DNA of 64,000 nucleotides from Fasciolopsis buskii (lineage: Eukaryota > Platyhelminthes > Trematoda > Plagiorchiida > Fasciolidae), in contig LUCM01001905.1 of assembly GCA_008360955.1 (NCBI GenBank), forward strand, positions 38,444 to 102,443. Direction: 5' to 3'. Below, in pieces: positions 11,634 through 24,589 of this stretch; within the stretch, counting starts at the first letter, position 1, and every line of letters starts with the position of its first letter. The notes under the pieces were generated by a model. That model was not told the DNA's origin, did no database searches, and saw nothing but the letters and a program-made list of their open reading frames with translations. Position numbers and translations under genes: made by a program.

Positions 11634-11788
11634 TGCCCGTATGAATTTCGACATGGGGCGCAATCGATCCACGTGTTTACACGCCCATGAAACGCGTCCT
11701 TGTCACGTGATTTTAGCACTAATCACAATTCAGAAAAGTAGTACGGCCAAATTAATGCACATCATGCTGTCCGATTTCGCGTTAGTGT
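11634..11788 (-). repeat. dispersed repeat, inverted partner of 6290-6446
   Basis: A near-identical reverse complement of 6290-6446. In this copy the segment lies about 30 bp from the next block (11820-12062), whereas in the forward copy the two blocks are 2.2 kb apart because of the PLE and further sequence. Confidence 0.8.
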
Positions 11789-11819
11789 GAATTCATTTTT
11801 TGGTAAACCCTATGATCAC

Positions 11820-12062
11820 AAAACCTTGTTGGAATGGCTGAGTCGGATGTGATGTCGAAACATCGTCCAATCAGTTGGTGAGACCAGTTGCTGATCTCCC
11901 AGTAAGAATAATCCGTCTGGAAAGATGGTACACCCAATCCAGGGACGATCGTTTACAAGGCAGGATGAGACTGACCATTGACGAAGATTTGATTTCAATA
12001 ACAAGGACAAACAGACCGTTTAGGTGAATATCAAAATGACAATAATTGCGAATTAGGGATTC
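11820..12062 (-). repeat. dispersed repeat, inverted partner of 3890-4085 (uninterrupted copy)
   Basis: Reverse-complement match to 3890-4085. Its continuation through 11800-11820 corresponds to the point where PLE copy 1 sits in the forward copy, so it serves as an empty-site relative. Confidence 0.7.
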
Positions 12063-12064
12063 TT

Positions 12065-15000
12065 TCAAGTTCTGGTCTGAATATTCACATACGCATTTCT
12101 TCACAGAATTTCAGTAGTTTGATGCTGAAATCCTCATTCATACCCCGTATTTTTGACAGCCGCATAGGAAAGGAAGCGGACTTGTCTCTCTATGAATCCA
12201 TCATTATCATCCAATAGTGCTTTGAAATGCAAATCTTACATGAATTTTGTCCACGATCCTTTCCTTGTCGCAACTTAACTGTCATGTCCATTTTGTGACG
12301 GACGATAATAGACGCAAAGCATTCTGTTGCGCCGTTTGCCAAAGGATTCTTGAGCTCATGACATAAAGCCCTGTTTTATTCAGAAAATCGTGCACTCCAA
12401 CGAACTGTGCAATTTAGACACCCTACATATCAGGATCCGACATTCTCCGAACCACTTTTCTTCCGCCTATTTCTCAGTTGCTGATCGGAATCTTTCTCAT
12501 CTGCTGGTACTTTTAGGATTTTGGACCTGAGAGTCTTCGCTCTGCAAATCTCATGTATGGTATCGTTTACCTAAATTAATCGATTGTTACTTTGCTAAGC
12601 AAAACACCATTTTTCAATCTGTGTCGCCCGTTTCGGTTTCCAAAAGCTACCATAAAGGGTTTCGTATCATAATTCGCACATATGCGACTAAATTTACTAG
12701 AAAAGCCTTTTCTAACCATCTTCGGGTGTGTAGGATTGTACTGTCTGGCTTTTTATTTTGTATGAAGAATCCAGAAGATCCACCCTAGATGACTGAACCG
12801 GCCTAGTCCATTCGACAATCACACCCTGAAACTGCTTTTTGGGCTATGTCCTCTAAAATTAACTTCTATAGAATATCTTCAGTACCTTACTTCGATCGAA
12901 TGCTGTTGTACAGATAACTTCCCGGCGCTGGACTCTACGTCAGGGTTCTCTAACTCATGATGCTAATTACTGCATTATCTTTTATTCTTTATATTGCACC
13001 ACGCACACTCGAAATTATAAATTTCTACCTTAACGGAATGCAAAAGCCGAACAATACAGTTTCAGTTGTGCGTTGTTCGATTCAGTGCACCGATATGTAC
13101 TTGGAAAGCTTGAAGCTTAAGTTTGTCTCCCACAGATGGTTTCCACAGAATTTGTTTCTTCAGTGGGTCGTGGCTAGATGAAGTGAGACACAAACTTCAG
13201 GATCACTTTTTCGGTAATTCCGTGGTACTTGTGTCCTACATTGTCCTCTTTTTGATGCCCTACCCACTGAAGCCACTCCCCTGCATATTCCGAATTAATT
13301 AAATATATTAATTATATAATAATTTGTCTAATTAATTCCAGTCAACCAGATGTGAGTGCAGTCGATGTCAGGATATTTCGAGTAAACTGCTTACAACTGC
13401 AGATCAAATCGAAAACAGAGCTCTTTCAAATTTATCGTACGTATTTCCAGTTTCCCTCACTGTCCTATCTCCGAGAGTCCCAGTTTTGTTTAAACCGACT
13501 TTCCTATCCAAAACTAATTCCGTCAAGTATCTGGTAATGCGTACTGCAATCGAATTTGAAATGAACATATTATGCCTGTGGACTGCGATGTTTGCCTTTT
13601 CACATTGAAAATCTCAGGCAGCTCCGAACAACAGACATAAGTCTTCAGAGGTTGGTTAGCATGCTTTTGTCTTGTTCCTTTATTTGGCCCATTGAAAAAA
13701 GTTCACCAACATATAGCTCAGACTTAATTCCCTTCCGCTGAAGTTTTCTTGATGGATCTCATCAATCAATACATCGTCTACCAAACCGAGACATTTATCA
13801 TGACTCAGCCAAATCCTTGTACGGTGGTCCATCTTCGTGAAGTACTGGTTCATCCAATCGATTTGAATTCGGCACATATTTTGTGCGGAAGAAATCGGCG
13901 TAAAAATTAGCCGGTCCTCAAATTGGACCGATGACTAGGCAATGGGGCCGGAGCGACAGGATAAAACGGAATTTATATTCTAAATTTAATTGGCAATTTA
14001 CCTCATTTTACTGGACCATAAACATGAGGTATTTTATTATATAAGCACACTACTTGCACAAATGTTTCATATGAATATTAATACAGATTTCCTTCTTCTT
14101 AACAAGTGGCGAATAAAACGTCAGTGATATGAATTGGTGATCAGAAAATATGGTTAATTTTCAGACGGTCGGAGTGTTCTTGTGACTAAAATTACTATCA
14201 GAATGAGCACTGGAAGCGCAGATGTGAAATTGTGAACAGGGATATCCTTTTCACAGGTAAAGCGCTGTTGCACTGACTGTTGCCGTATGAAGTTGGAAAA
14301 ATCGTCGGCTTAATTCGAGTTCGAGTCACCATGCATACCATAGTCCTAACATTGGAGCTGAGCTCAACGAAGCCTGATTAACTTTCCCATTTATCTCGAC
14401 CGTAACCTGGCACATGAATAGTGGCTGAGCCAATTTCGAACGACAGACACAAAGATTCATCTGTGTGTGGAAATCAAGCTACTCAGCCACCACGAAAATT
14501 TGCACGAGAATCGTGTATGAAATCTTACGACAGATCGACTAAATATAAACTATCTATATACTAACGTCATGAAAGCAGGGAAAAATTAACAATGAATTCT
14601 CTTCTGAAAAAGGCAAATTGCTAAAAATAGTTGCTTCCGGGGCTTATTTATTTATCATTGTTTAAAGTACCACAAGCACAAATAACTTCACCTGAACATT
14701 TTACAGTTTTGACCGATACTGACTTTTGGTCTTTGTGTTTTACACATGCCTCGTCCCATTCTCCGAACAGACCTCCCGAGATTGAACGTCTTTGAGGAGA
14801 GAATAAATCTGACCAGCATTTGTGATATTCGCTCAGAATGGGAGTAGGGCTATATTTTCGTAGGCCACAGGTCGTCGATCCCTACCTAATTGTTCTCGCA
14901 AGTGAGACGAAAAATGGTACAAATTAAACACGCACACACACTAGATTATCGAAACTCCGGTCATTTGTGCGGTAGGGGTCACAATTCTCGAGGCAGGAAC

Positions 15001-15190
15001 TGAGAAGAGAATTTCCCACTCGCGATTTTGTAGTTAGTAACTCTGCCTTTCCGACTAAATTAATCGTGCCGGTACAGCCTATTGAATCGCTTTTTATCAA
15101 ACTGCATGCAAAAACTAGTCTGCTGATTTGCTATCGCCGAGTAAATACGATCAACTATTTTGAATTTTCAAGCAGTTATAAAAGTCAATT
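12065..15190. other. anonymous intergenic sequence with an AT-rich patch
   Basis: No gene is identified. An AT-rich patch of mixed ATTAAT/ATATAAT words lies at about 13294-13338. Short frames lack motifs. Confidence 0.45.
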
Positions 15191-15191
15191 C

Positions 15192-15407
15192 ATGTTACCG
15201 AGACTGTCTGCATTGATACTGACCCTAAAGGTATTCGGTTATTCAGCAAGTCTTATTGATAGAAATTATGTGAAATCCTCTTCTCACCAATCTTTTCACG
15301 GAATGGGAACATCCGGGGTTCTGTTCACTTTGCTGTCATTTGATAACGTGACTACTTGCATCTCTAGGTGTGTGGAGTTAAACGCAAATTCATTTCGAAT
15401 TGTTTGA
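15192..15407 (+). CDS. candidate small exon: signal-peptide-like start, Cys-containing tail
   Basis: The 71-residue frame opens with an ATG, a basic residue and a hydrophobic run (residues 1-20, ending GYSAS), as in a signal peptide. It ends in NVTTCISRCVELNANSF, which loosely resembles the C-x3-C helix region of PAN/apple domains. No clear second exon is seen. A GT at the AAAG/GTATTC step (15231) and an AG before GTGTGTGG are possible splice sites but unproven. There are no recognisable neighbours on either side. It could equally be a chance open frame; I do not recognise the gene. Confidence 0.2.
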   Translation: MLPRLSALILTLKVFGYSASLIDRNYVKSSSHQSFHGMGTSGVLFTLLSFDNVTTCISRCVELNANSFRIV

Positions 15408-15409
15408 TT

Positions 15410-15888
15410 TCGTAAGCTACACAATTTCACAAATGGACGCGTTACATTGACTGTGCTATAGATTAACCTTCGGCCACCACGGTAAACAGCGGTTGCTTGA
15501 AGTAGGGCCGACCTGAAGCAGGTATGTTTGAGCCTGGTTATGCGACAGAGATTTGAGTTTGTAGAGCAGTAGAACTATATAGTTATTAATATCTGATATT
15601 TAAACACATCTGAGGACTGAATTTTTCAAATTTGTTCCATCCATAGGTAATACTAAAGAGCGCCATGGTCTCGGTAACCACATGGGAGATCAAATCTTAG
15701 AAAATCGCGCCTGATCAAATAACCAAATTAAATTGAAAATTATGTTCAGCCAGATTTTTTCAACAGGGTTAGTAGAGAACGGACGATTAAGAAGAGACAG
15801 AACAGACTGGCGACTGGAGAAAAGGTGAACAGACTACTCGAATTGGTGCAACGGTTTGCGCACCACCTTAATCCAAGGAATTATCCCA
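15410..15888. other. anonymous intergenic sequence
   Basis: No feature recognised. Confidence 0.4.
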
Positions 15889-16294
15889 GATGGCTTTTCT
15901 CAAGCCGAAGATCCAATCACTGTTTGAATGTCAATGAATTAGAGGCCTGGCAAAGAAATTTGATCTTCCAGGTTTGGGATTGATTTGAGCTGTCAACTCA
16001 ATTTGGAAAAAAACGATTGGAGTAATAACTGATCTAAGCGGTCAGGCGTTCACTCAGCCACTCCCTGCTATCTTGAGGATAAGTTATTGTTAGAGCCAGA
16101 GGCTTTGATTGAGAATCCTAATTGTTTATTCGCTCACTAGCTGAACTTTCTGGCAGTATCTGCCCACCATTTCACTTAATTACAAAATAAAACAAATTCC
16201 ATACTGCTACGGTCGTCGAGCGGTATAGTCGGGATCGCGCTTCCCATTGCTTCGAGCAGGATGAGTAGCGATATGCATGACACTGCCCGAAGTT
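15889..16294 (+). repeat. dispersed repeat, copy A (partner at 39376-39771)
   Basis: Aligns over about 400 bp with 39376-39771 on the same strand, at moderate identity (~70-75% by eye) with small indels. The shared words include CTCAAGCCGAAGATCCAATCA and GGTCGTC. The right end (16203-16262) has a tRNA-like feel but no clean boxes. The family is unknown to me. Confidence 0.65.
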
Positions 16295-16299
16295 CCTGT

Positions 16300-16739
16300 G
16301 GATAAACGTCCCACTGCTTCGTGGGTGAGACTTTTGAGGCAGGCTTCGGTAAGGGTTCCCAAAGAAAGACATCACCTGCGGTGTGGACAGACGTGTAACA
16401 ACACCCCCCAAAACATCTCCGGTATCCTTTCTTTGAGTAACAATGCTAACCTCTGTTCATTTGAACATGGGGTCAAGAAAAATTCCGGCTCGGTAAATTT
16501 GGAAGATGGTACTGTTACTAGTAGGTCAGGATGTGTGATAAACATCACTTAGGTATACTTGTTCCCTTCATTTAGTTGTCTACAATACTCTCACACCCAA
16601 CCAGATAGGACAAAAAGCTGTCCTAGCTAGAACACTTTAAACTTTTAGAACAAGTGTACGCTGAGTCTCCGAAGCGCCGATGCAAGATCCTCCTCCTGTA
16701 ATCACTGTTTGCAGCCGCCTCACTAACGCGTCTGGTGGC
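16300..16739. other. anonymous sequence between a repeat and an RTE remnant
   Basis: No gene identified. Coding similarity to the RTE-like endonuclease begins at about 16740. Confidence 0.4.
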
Positions 16740-18530
16740 CCGGTATTGAGCAATCATGGTCATGCTGACAACTGGATCGCGGTCAGCACGAGAGTCAAGT
16801 GTGCATTGTTAGTGTTGGACTCGGCCAGCATTCGTGTGTATGCTGTTCGGTTAGACAGTTCTGCACGTATCAGTAGCAATTGACTACAGCTTCTTAATCT
16901 GTCCGCCGCATTTGCGTTGCGTCCACTGATGAGTTCTACCAAACTTGTCCGATTTGCTACGAGATGTGAATTCAGCCCAGTTTAGCTCCGTAGCAGAGAG
17001 AGAACGATACATCAGAGGCCCATTTGATGTACCAGCCGGTCCTACCCACAAAATCGATTGCCTCAGCCAGATTTGTTCCGACCACCACATTATTTCTGTC
17101 GGACGCCAATTTTCGCCACAAAAGGCGAGATCGCTCACCTGGTTTCCGTTGTTGCATTTACAGCGTTGGACTCAAATTGACTACAGTGTCATTGGTCACC
17201 GGTGGCATGGGTTGATCGAGGGTTGTCAACCGTTCTGGTCCACTCCTATGGACTCAGTCACGCTTTGATCCGAACCCGCTTTGGTTGCGCCACCACATAA
17301 TTACAAAAACCTGGCTTCCTGGTCATCCGATTTTAGATGGGGATTGACTTTATTTCCAGCCAGAGCTCTAGACCCGATTATCTCCACGACGTCCCCATCA
17401 ACAACTGCCATGTTGGATGCTAAATATGATGAGACGTGCAAATTCCTAAGACGTTAGCTGACCAACAACTTGAGAAACGATAGCAACCAGTGGTGGATAG
17501 AAAAGTGGAAAAGGGTCTGGCCATGAGCAGTAGGTACGAAATATAGAAACTGATTAGGCGTACTGGTCGACGAAAGCCAAGCATAAATGAGGTGATTAAA
17601 AAGCCCGATAGACTACTGATTCACCCTCGGAAGCGCCATCCTAACCGTTGAAGAGCTGTAGGGAGAAATTTAATTGGTAACAATGGACATCGCACTTATG
17701 TCTGCAGATGAACCGATGCAGGAAAACACCAGTCCTCTATCAGAAATCGAGGTCTTCGAGGACGTACGTTTTCTGAAACGATACAAGGCTGCTGGGCTAC
17801 CTTCGTCCTTTTTCAAGGACGGCGGAGAAATGTCAGCATCAAAACTCTTGGGACCAATCTAGGTAAGATAACAGACTACTATGAACTGGCGCGAATCGGT
17901 GATTGTATCGTTTTGCAAGAAAGGTGATAGATCGTCTTGTAAAACTCAAAGAGTAATTAGTTTAGCGAGTATTTCTCCTAAACAGGTCGGGGTATCATCC
18001 TCCACTGGTTACCTAATACATATAGAATTTGCACGTGTGAAAATCGAACCGGTTTCAGACGCGGTCGGCATTGTATTGATTGAAACCTCACTCTTACTAA
18101 ACAGACATCTTCCTTGGACCCATGACCTTTGTCCTTCTTGATCTAGGTAGCATATTTGACCCAGTCGGTCGTGTAGTTTTGTGGTGCTGCCTCTCACAGA
18201 AGGATGAGCCAGATAAATCACCAATTTCCAACTACCGTGTAAGAACAGCCGAAACCACGATCTGTTGCCCCAGTGGTCATCAGGATTGCCCACTTTCAGC
18301 TTTTTTCCAATTTTGTCATTGAGATGATTATGGAGGTGGCCTGATTCTCATGTAAGAACAATAACACTAAAATTTGATCAGACAATAAACCATCTGACTT
18401 AGAATATGCAGACAATGATCAATTGCTGAATGAGAATCTAAGTAGGTTGCAAGTTTTTCGTGTTGATCTGGATGGAGTATTGCGTCGTTTGGGATGCCTT
18501 TTGCACGTTCGGAGCGCAAAATGTAGTTAA
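16740..18530 (+). pseudogene. decayed RTE-like non-LTR retrotransposon (endonuclease + RT)
   Basis: Read across frames, the segment keeps the order of an APE endonuclease followed by an RT. Near 16745 is ADNWIAVSTR. At 17083-17280, in two frames, are FLSDANFRHKRR and WTQIDYSVIGHRW, ending at a decayed SDHAL motif. The RT has FLKRYKAAG plus FFKDGGE (17770-17830), NWRESVIV..KKGDRSSC (17884-17940), a decayed LDLKGAFDSVDR equivalent (18125-18180) and a YADN version of the YADD box near 18400. Stops and frameshifts are spread throughout, so it is dead and older than the copies at 40-48 kb. PLE copy 2 lies directly downstream. Confidence 0.75.
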
Positions 18531-18722
18531 AAGACTCAATGTCACCATGTCGATACGGGTGTTGGATGGTCGCGAAACCAACTATGCCTCTCGCTATTCT
18601 TGATGTGATCCCACTATCAATACCTATTTAACAGCAGTCAAACTCTTGAGGTAGAGCCAAAAACACCGTATTTAGATACCCTGACAGTTAAGCAGTCAAA
18701 CGCGCTCCGAATTACTTGTGTA

Positions 18723-19448
18723 TTGACGCTGGCCTGGGCGATGTTTTGGACACATTCTACGCCAAAAACTGTTTTCTGGGCTGAGCTCAAACCTAGTGGT
18801 GAGGTCCCGTCGAATCCGAAAAGATTCGTCCACAACTTGCCTTCTGTAAGCCTGAATAAGAGAGTGCTTGAAGTTCTATCATTAGGACCGAAATTCTGTC
18901 GCCCATCCAACAAAACCAAGCAACTAGATATGAAGACTGAATTTGAAAATCTGTTTAGTCAGTTGTCGGATCTGATGCCGTCCTCTCCGGAGAGTTTAGA
19001 GAAACTTAAATCCGATCTCGTCAACTCATGTTACCAATATCGTGACGACACACGAGTAAAGCGAGGATTGGTAACGCCTGAGCACCTGAAACATCTAAAA
19101 GAACTGCAAACAAACAACGAAATAATGTTGACCAAACCAGATAAAGGAGCTGGTATTGTTATCATCAATAAGTCGGACTGCATTGAGAAAATGAATAGAA
19201 TACTGGGCGACGAGTCAAAATTCACAAAGACTCCAACCGAAAAGGATAGGACAACTCAAATAGAAAAATCAATCTCTATGAAATTACGAGCCTTAAAACA
19301 GAATGGAATGATTGACGCCTTAACTTTTGAGCGGATACGACCCACAGGCACAACAATTCCCAGATTGTACGGCCTACCGAAGGTGCACAAAGACGGAGCT
19401 CCGATGAGGCCTATTTTGGACATGTGTCATTCTCCGTATCACGCTTAA
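18723..19448 (+). pseudogene. PLE RT, N-terminal part, ends at a shared stop
   Basis: Contains the PLE-typical VLSLGPKFC motif (near residue 51), then LTKPDKGAGIVIINK and GLPKVHKDG..MRPIL, which are RT fingers motifs. The frame has no upstream ATG in place and the nominal start is not an ATG codon. It ends at a TAA (19446-19448) right after HSPYHA, where the family normally continues as SKWLD; that continuation is present in the same frame after the stop. Copy 3 has the identical stop at 61914-61916. Confidence 0.8.
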
Positions 19449-19770
19449 TCTAAGTGGTTAGACAGCCTACTGCAACCAATCAGGGCGGTCATTTCTCGAC
19501 ATAGTGTGCGAGATATATTTCATCTCACAGAAACTATTAAGAGCCTACGTCTTGAAGGGAAGCAGATGTTATCACTGAATGTAGTTTCTCTGTTTACGAA
19601 ACTATTAGTTACATTTGCGAGTAAATTCAAGATAACAACATCTCCATAGGGATCCCATTGGATGAACTGAAACAGCTACTCTTTGTGTGCACCAAAAATG
19701 TTCAATTTCAATTCAATGGTGAAATATACCGGCAAAAGGACGGAGTGGCAATGGGCCTCCTCTGGGACCA
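19449..19770 (+). pseudogene. PLE RT, middle part with two frame breaks
   Basis: The segment after the stop reads SKWLDSLLQPI and AVISRHSVRDIFHL to LFT (near 19597), where a small deletion shifts the frame. It resumes at ETISY and runs through MDELKQ to DGVAMG. A 1-nt deletion near 19753 then shifts it again before PLGPLFAD. Both breaks are present at the same positions in copy 3, and the first also in copy 1. Confidence 0.75.
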
Positions 19771-20838
19771 TTGTTTGCTGACATCTTTATGTTCAAACTG
19801 GAGAATAATGAACTGCGCTCACCAATCAGGCACTGTACCGTTTACAAACGTTATGTTGATGATATACTATGTGTTGTAGAGCAACATGCAGACGTAAACC
19901 ACATGTTACACACGTTTAACAGTGTCCATCCAAACGTACATTTTACACTAGAAAAAGAAGCAGACCGTAGTTTAGCATACTTAGATGTGTACATAAGGCG
20001 ACGGCAGGACGTATCTGCACAACTATCAGTCTATAGAAAGGCAACATGGAACGGACAGTACATACATTTCCACAGCTTTGTGCCGTTACAAGCGAAGAGG
20101 AACCTAATATGCTGTTTAGTTGATAGAGCAAGAAGAATATGTATGGACGACACAATTGAAAATGAACTTCGTTTCCTGCGGAGCGTATTCGTACAAAATG
20201 GATACCCCGAAAGATTCATAAATAAAACTATGGAAAAACACGAAGTAAGACGAAAAGTAATAGGACCAGTAAAGAAACCCGTATACGTTCGTTTGCCTTT
20301 AAAAGGTGACACGGAAGCGGAAATTATCCAACGGAGACTGTCAAGTTCAATCAGTGGAACATTCTTTGCTGCACAGTTAAAAACTGTATTCACATCCAAA
20401 CCGACCATGTGTTTCCAACTAAAGGACAGACTGCCAGATTCTGCAGCCTCATTCTGTGTGTATTCATTCACCTGCTCCTGTGGGACCAGGTATATTGGCC
20501 GCACGACCAGGCGCTTGTCCGATCGCGTTCGTGAACACCTCTCGGCTTGGTTGAGCACAGGAACAATCAAGGCAATCACTAGCGCGGTGTGTTCACACCT
20601 TGTCCAGTCAAACCACTCAGTGAACGTGACAAGTGCTTTTCGCACCATCTACAAAGTTAGGAGCGGACAATCAAGAACTGTCAAGTGTCGCATCTTGAAC
20701 ACAGCCGAAGCCGTATCTATCCGTTTGTGTAACCCCCCTCTATGCGCTCAGAAACAATTTGTCCAGACTCTTAAACTTCCCTGGCCCACCTGTCATTATC
20801 CGACAAGTGGTCTACAACCTGATCGTGTGACAAATTGA
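19771..20838 (+). pseudogene. PLE RT palm and GIY-YIG endonuclease
   Basis: A 355-residue frame beginning in FADIFMFKLENN. It carries the YVDD catalytic box (residues ~28-31) and the C-terminal GIY-YIG domain (CSCG, YIGRTTRRL, REHL). The protein is identical to the equivalent part of copy 1 and differs from copy 3 at two residues. The frame itself is intact; the breaks lie upstream. Confidence 0.85.
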
Positions 20839-20934
20839 TCAATTACACATACACACAGGCGCATTCTTAGAGTTGTGAACTGATGTGACCGCAAACCGAC
20901 AATTTCCCTTGAACCATCTACAGACTCAAATTAA

Positions 20935-23900
20935 TCGTCCACTATAACAGGCAAAGCATTCTTTAGAACGCCCAATGTGACAAAGTTCAATAGAAATCTG
21001 GATCAGAGGTCGTCATGCTGTATTACACCGGAGACAACGGAATTCGGCCATGAGCCCTAATCCGACCTGATATAAGAAGTTACAACTTTTGAACGCTGAC
21101 GCACTCCTCAAGTACTTCACTCCCAAACAGTGTCATGATGCAGCTTTATCAACAGAGTTGAAGAACACGCAGGCGGCTAATATTCATCTTCCTTTGAAAA
21201 ACGCAATATTCCTCTAAACAACTGTCGGAATATTTGATGGGTGCGTCGGCCACCGATAGGAAACCCAACCTGATTATCATAAGTTTGCTCAATATGGGTG
21301 GTAGACAACCTACGCAGAATAAAGGACTACAGTAGTTTCGATGTCACTAGAATGGGACTTATGTCTTTATGGTTGGCAAAATTACTGCGTGGCCTCTTCC
21401 TGAATGCGGATGCAACAATGGATTCCACGCAGAAAAAAGTGATATACACAGTAACAAGTCTTAGAGAATACCATGTCAAATTCTTCTACGAGTTCAATTC
21501 GAAAATCGTTGAGCGGTGTTGACAGATTTAACATCCTACGGCTTGTGTTTTATTGCTGATCTCTGCATGAGAAGATGGATCTGTCAAAATAGGCCACATG
21601 ACATGTGCCAAAACACCTGGGAGAAAGAATGATACTGCAGGCCAGCTAAACTTTGTTTTAAAGTGCTCCGCTCAGTGTATGGGTCACCGATTTTTATTGG
21701 AAAACGGTGAACCGTTAACTTCACAGGCAGCTTGGTATACATCCAATAGTTTCATACAAGCTCCTCAGATGGGACCGCATAGCTTGCGAGAATTTTGCAT
21801 GCGACCTAACGTCCCCTACTTAGTCTTGTTCCCGTACAGGTCTCACTGGTGTTAATTTATCGGCGGAATTCGCTTATACTTGTCTGCAAGGAACTTGCAT
21901 TTCTCACTGAACTATCCTGACCAAAATCGAAACCAAAGCCAAATGGAACTAAAACAGCAACATGGCAACAAGCAACTGGCCGACTGATAGGCCAACCGAT
22001 TAACTCGATCAAATGCAGATGGGCTGACTCAATGATCATTGATAACAGAAAAGTCTTTCAACCAATCTGGTCAGGTGTGGAACAATGACTGCCATACAGC
22101 CGTTTCTATTACTGAAAGAAGGAAATCGAAGGGGCAAGACAAATCTCTCTTCTAGACCCAGTGAAGATTGTAAACATAATGCCTATGTCGTGATGAATGA
22201 GGATTAATAGGAAAGTTAAGCAGGTAACCAGGACGTTACCCGAGTGTAGATTCAGGGATCAAATGCTTATCATGAATTAGTTTTCGGAATCTTTTCGTTT
22301 AATACTCCTCCTAGAGCCCATGTACTTGTTCCTTGTTTTATTAACCACTAATAGATAATGGCCGCTTGGTCACTTTGAATCATTTGAGAACAGAACTTCC
22401 AACGGTGTTCAACCTACCTTAATGCAAGGAAATTAAGGTGAAAATCTGAAGTTACTTAGTTACCACGAGAGTTGTTTGCCCTAAATAGCAGGATCTGCCC
22501 ATTAACTAGTATCTTTCTGATGACGCCTCTGGATACAAACCGCTTACAAAATCTTCCATTCTCTTTATCTGACCGTTATGTTACCTCGATTGATTAAAAC
22601 TTGGAGGAGGCAGTTTTCATAAAAATGATTTTAGCTTCCTAGTGTTGTGTGGACTACGAATACAACCCCGCTGGGTCAGTCGACCTAGGTAACTGTCCCT
22701 CAGTTAGTATTCATTTAAAAAATCTGCCTACAAAATTGCACAAATGTTCGACTTTGATATTGTGTAACACTGATTTCCTCCCCAGTTCAGTGACATGCCT
22801 GATCGGTTACAAACCTAATCAACTTGGTTTGCCAAATTTCCAGGTTTAATTTGTGCTTTTATTTCAATATCGCCGCTTTGCTGCATACGTCTGGGATTTA
22901 CTGCTGAAAGCATCAGAAAATGAATGTTTTAGGATTGTTCCAAACATCCCAACATCTGATATCAGTTGCACGTAATGTGAAGTCATAAACAATTTTGTTT
23001 CCAGATTTTTCGGGGACCGAGTAAGTTAAGGACAGGTTCGCGGGTTTTTACGTACTCAAGCATTCACTAACCGGATGAACACTCATTATGGTATAGTGAG
23101 AAAATTAGAAATGACTCAGTAGGCAATCACAGATGTTTGTTTAATAAGAAATGACTTGTTTAGAACGAAAATCCACCCATCGCCACCTGAAAGACTACTG
23201 CTATCTCCGAAATCCCAGAGAGAATCATAACTCTTGCTTGAAAGCCTTAACGACAATCGATCCCTATTAAATTGCTCCCAACGATATTTCGGCGATCAAT
23301 TTCTTTTCATTTGGAACATGTAACTTTGATACTTACATAGCAGTAAGTAATCGACCAATTAGCAGATAGAAGCTGTCCTTTTTGATTTATGCATGTTCAA
23401 AGCTGAAAATCGGAGGACTAAATTTTCGGTTTAGGTAAGCGGAAAACAAAAACCGCAAAGATAGCATATAAATCACTCACTGGCAACAGTTTATTACCCA
23501 GAAATACATGGTCTGATCGGCAATCCAATCAGCCAAATCTAGGAGTAAGTGAGACTCAGCTGTCTTAATAATCATTACCACGCTCGGCTACAAGTGCATG
23601 GATGTCTCTTCCACGATACTCACACGAAAACAAAGCGAAAATAACAATTATACTTTGTTTCAACTTCCAGTTGACCGACAGAACAGCGAATTCAATCACC
23701 CACAGCCACATAGGCAGTGTTGTCCACGAGATAAGAATAGGGTATGTGAGTCTACTGTTTCTTTAACCTAGTCCATACTTGGTAAAGTAGTAAACATGAA
23801 TACCAACAAAATGTCCCTTTACGTGGCTCCACTGCACTGCCTGACAGAAGCATCAAATGAGACGCTATTAGAACCAAGAAGATCTAGACAATAAGCTTGA

Positions 23901-24589
23901 AACAAGTGAGTTCCACAATCAGGATGTAAATATGTTGCTATGTATACGCTCCGGATGACCGAAAACAAACCTCCCCACACGCAATTTTCCTCGGGAAAAA
24001 TCAAACGGCGAAGCGCCGTGAAAAGATGCATTAGGGATGCAGTAGGGAAATCGAATATTAGGGGTAATAGGATACATACACATTGGGACGCAGGTTTGTT
24101 CAAATACTGGCTGTGAGCGGGTTATCACACAGCCAACATGCTAATTATCTGCCCGAACAAAACATGACTTGATGGTATGTGGGCCAGGATAGATCAAGCG
24201 CATGAAATTGCCTTTGAACCCACAAAGTGGGGAGGGGGGTCTTGTAGAAAGGAAACCCTACCACTTAGGCTGTGATCAAGATAGGACATCTCACAAGGCC
24301 GATCTTGAACCAACTACGGAAGGATATTCAGGTCAATCCGTAATGGAGTGGGTGTGAACTCAACGTCAGAGAGAAACACCTCTCTCCACTACTCATAACC
24401 ATTCGAGTTGAAAATAAATCACCATAAATGAGTTTTTCCTAAGGCCTTCTTTGGGTTCGTCGGACAACATAAGTAGGAAAGAATCGGAGGGGTAGCAGAT
24501 CAATATTTCAGGTGAACCGAAAGAACTGTGTTCGTTTTGGACAGTTGAAAACAAAAGCGAACGGCCCGCACGTTGTTGTGTCAGCTGAG
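20935..24589. other. anonymous intergenic sequence
   Basis: About 3.6 kb with no recognised gene or repeat. Open frames at 21298-21522, 21598-21855 and 23819-24103 have no motif and are probably chance. Confidence 0.45.

Larger units (their letters stand above)
18640..20932 (+). mobile_element. Penelope-like element, copy 2 (longest 5' coding region)
   Basis: Plus-strand PLE with the fullest coding region in the window. Its 3' side carries the terminal sequence (20833-20932) that forms inverted repeats in copies 1 and 3, but it is cut after about 95 bp and no inverted partner exists on the 5' side. The left edge is uncertain and is set where PLE-like coding fades. It sits at the end of the decayed RTE-like element, so it probably inserted there. 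Confidence 0.8.

Noticed and set aside
20870..20932. Possible hammerhead ribozyme core (CTGATG) in the PLE terminal repeat
   Set aside because: PLE termini are known to carry hammerheads, but here CTGATG is followed by T in place of GA, and no GAAA plus closing stems could be placed. A covariance-model scan would settle it.
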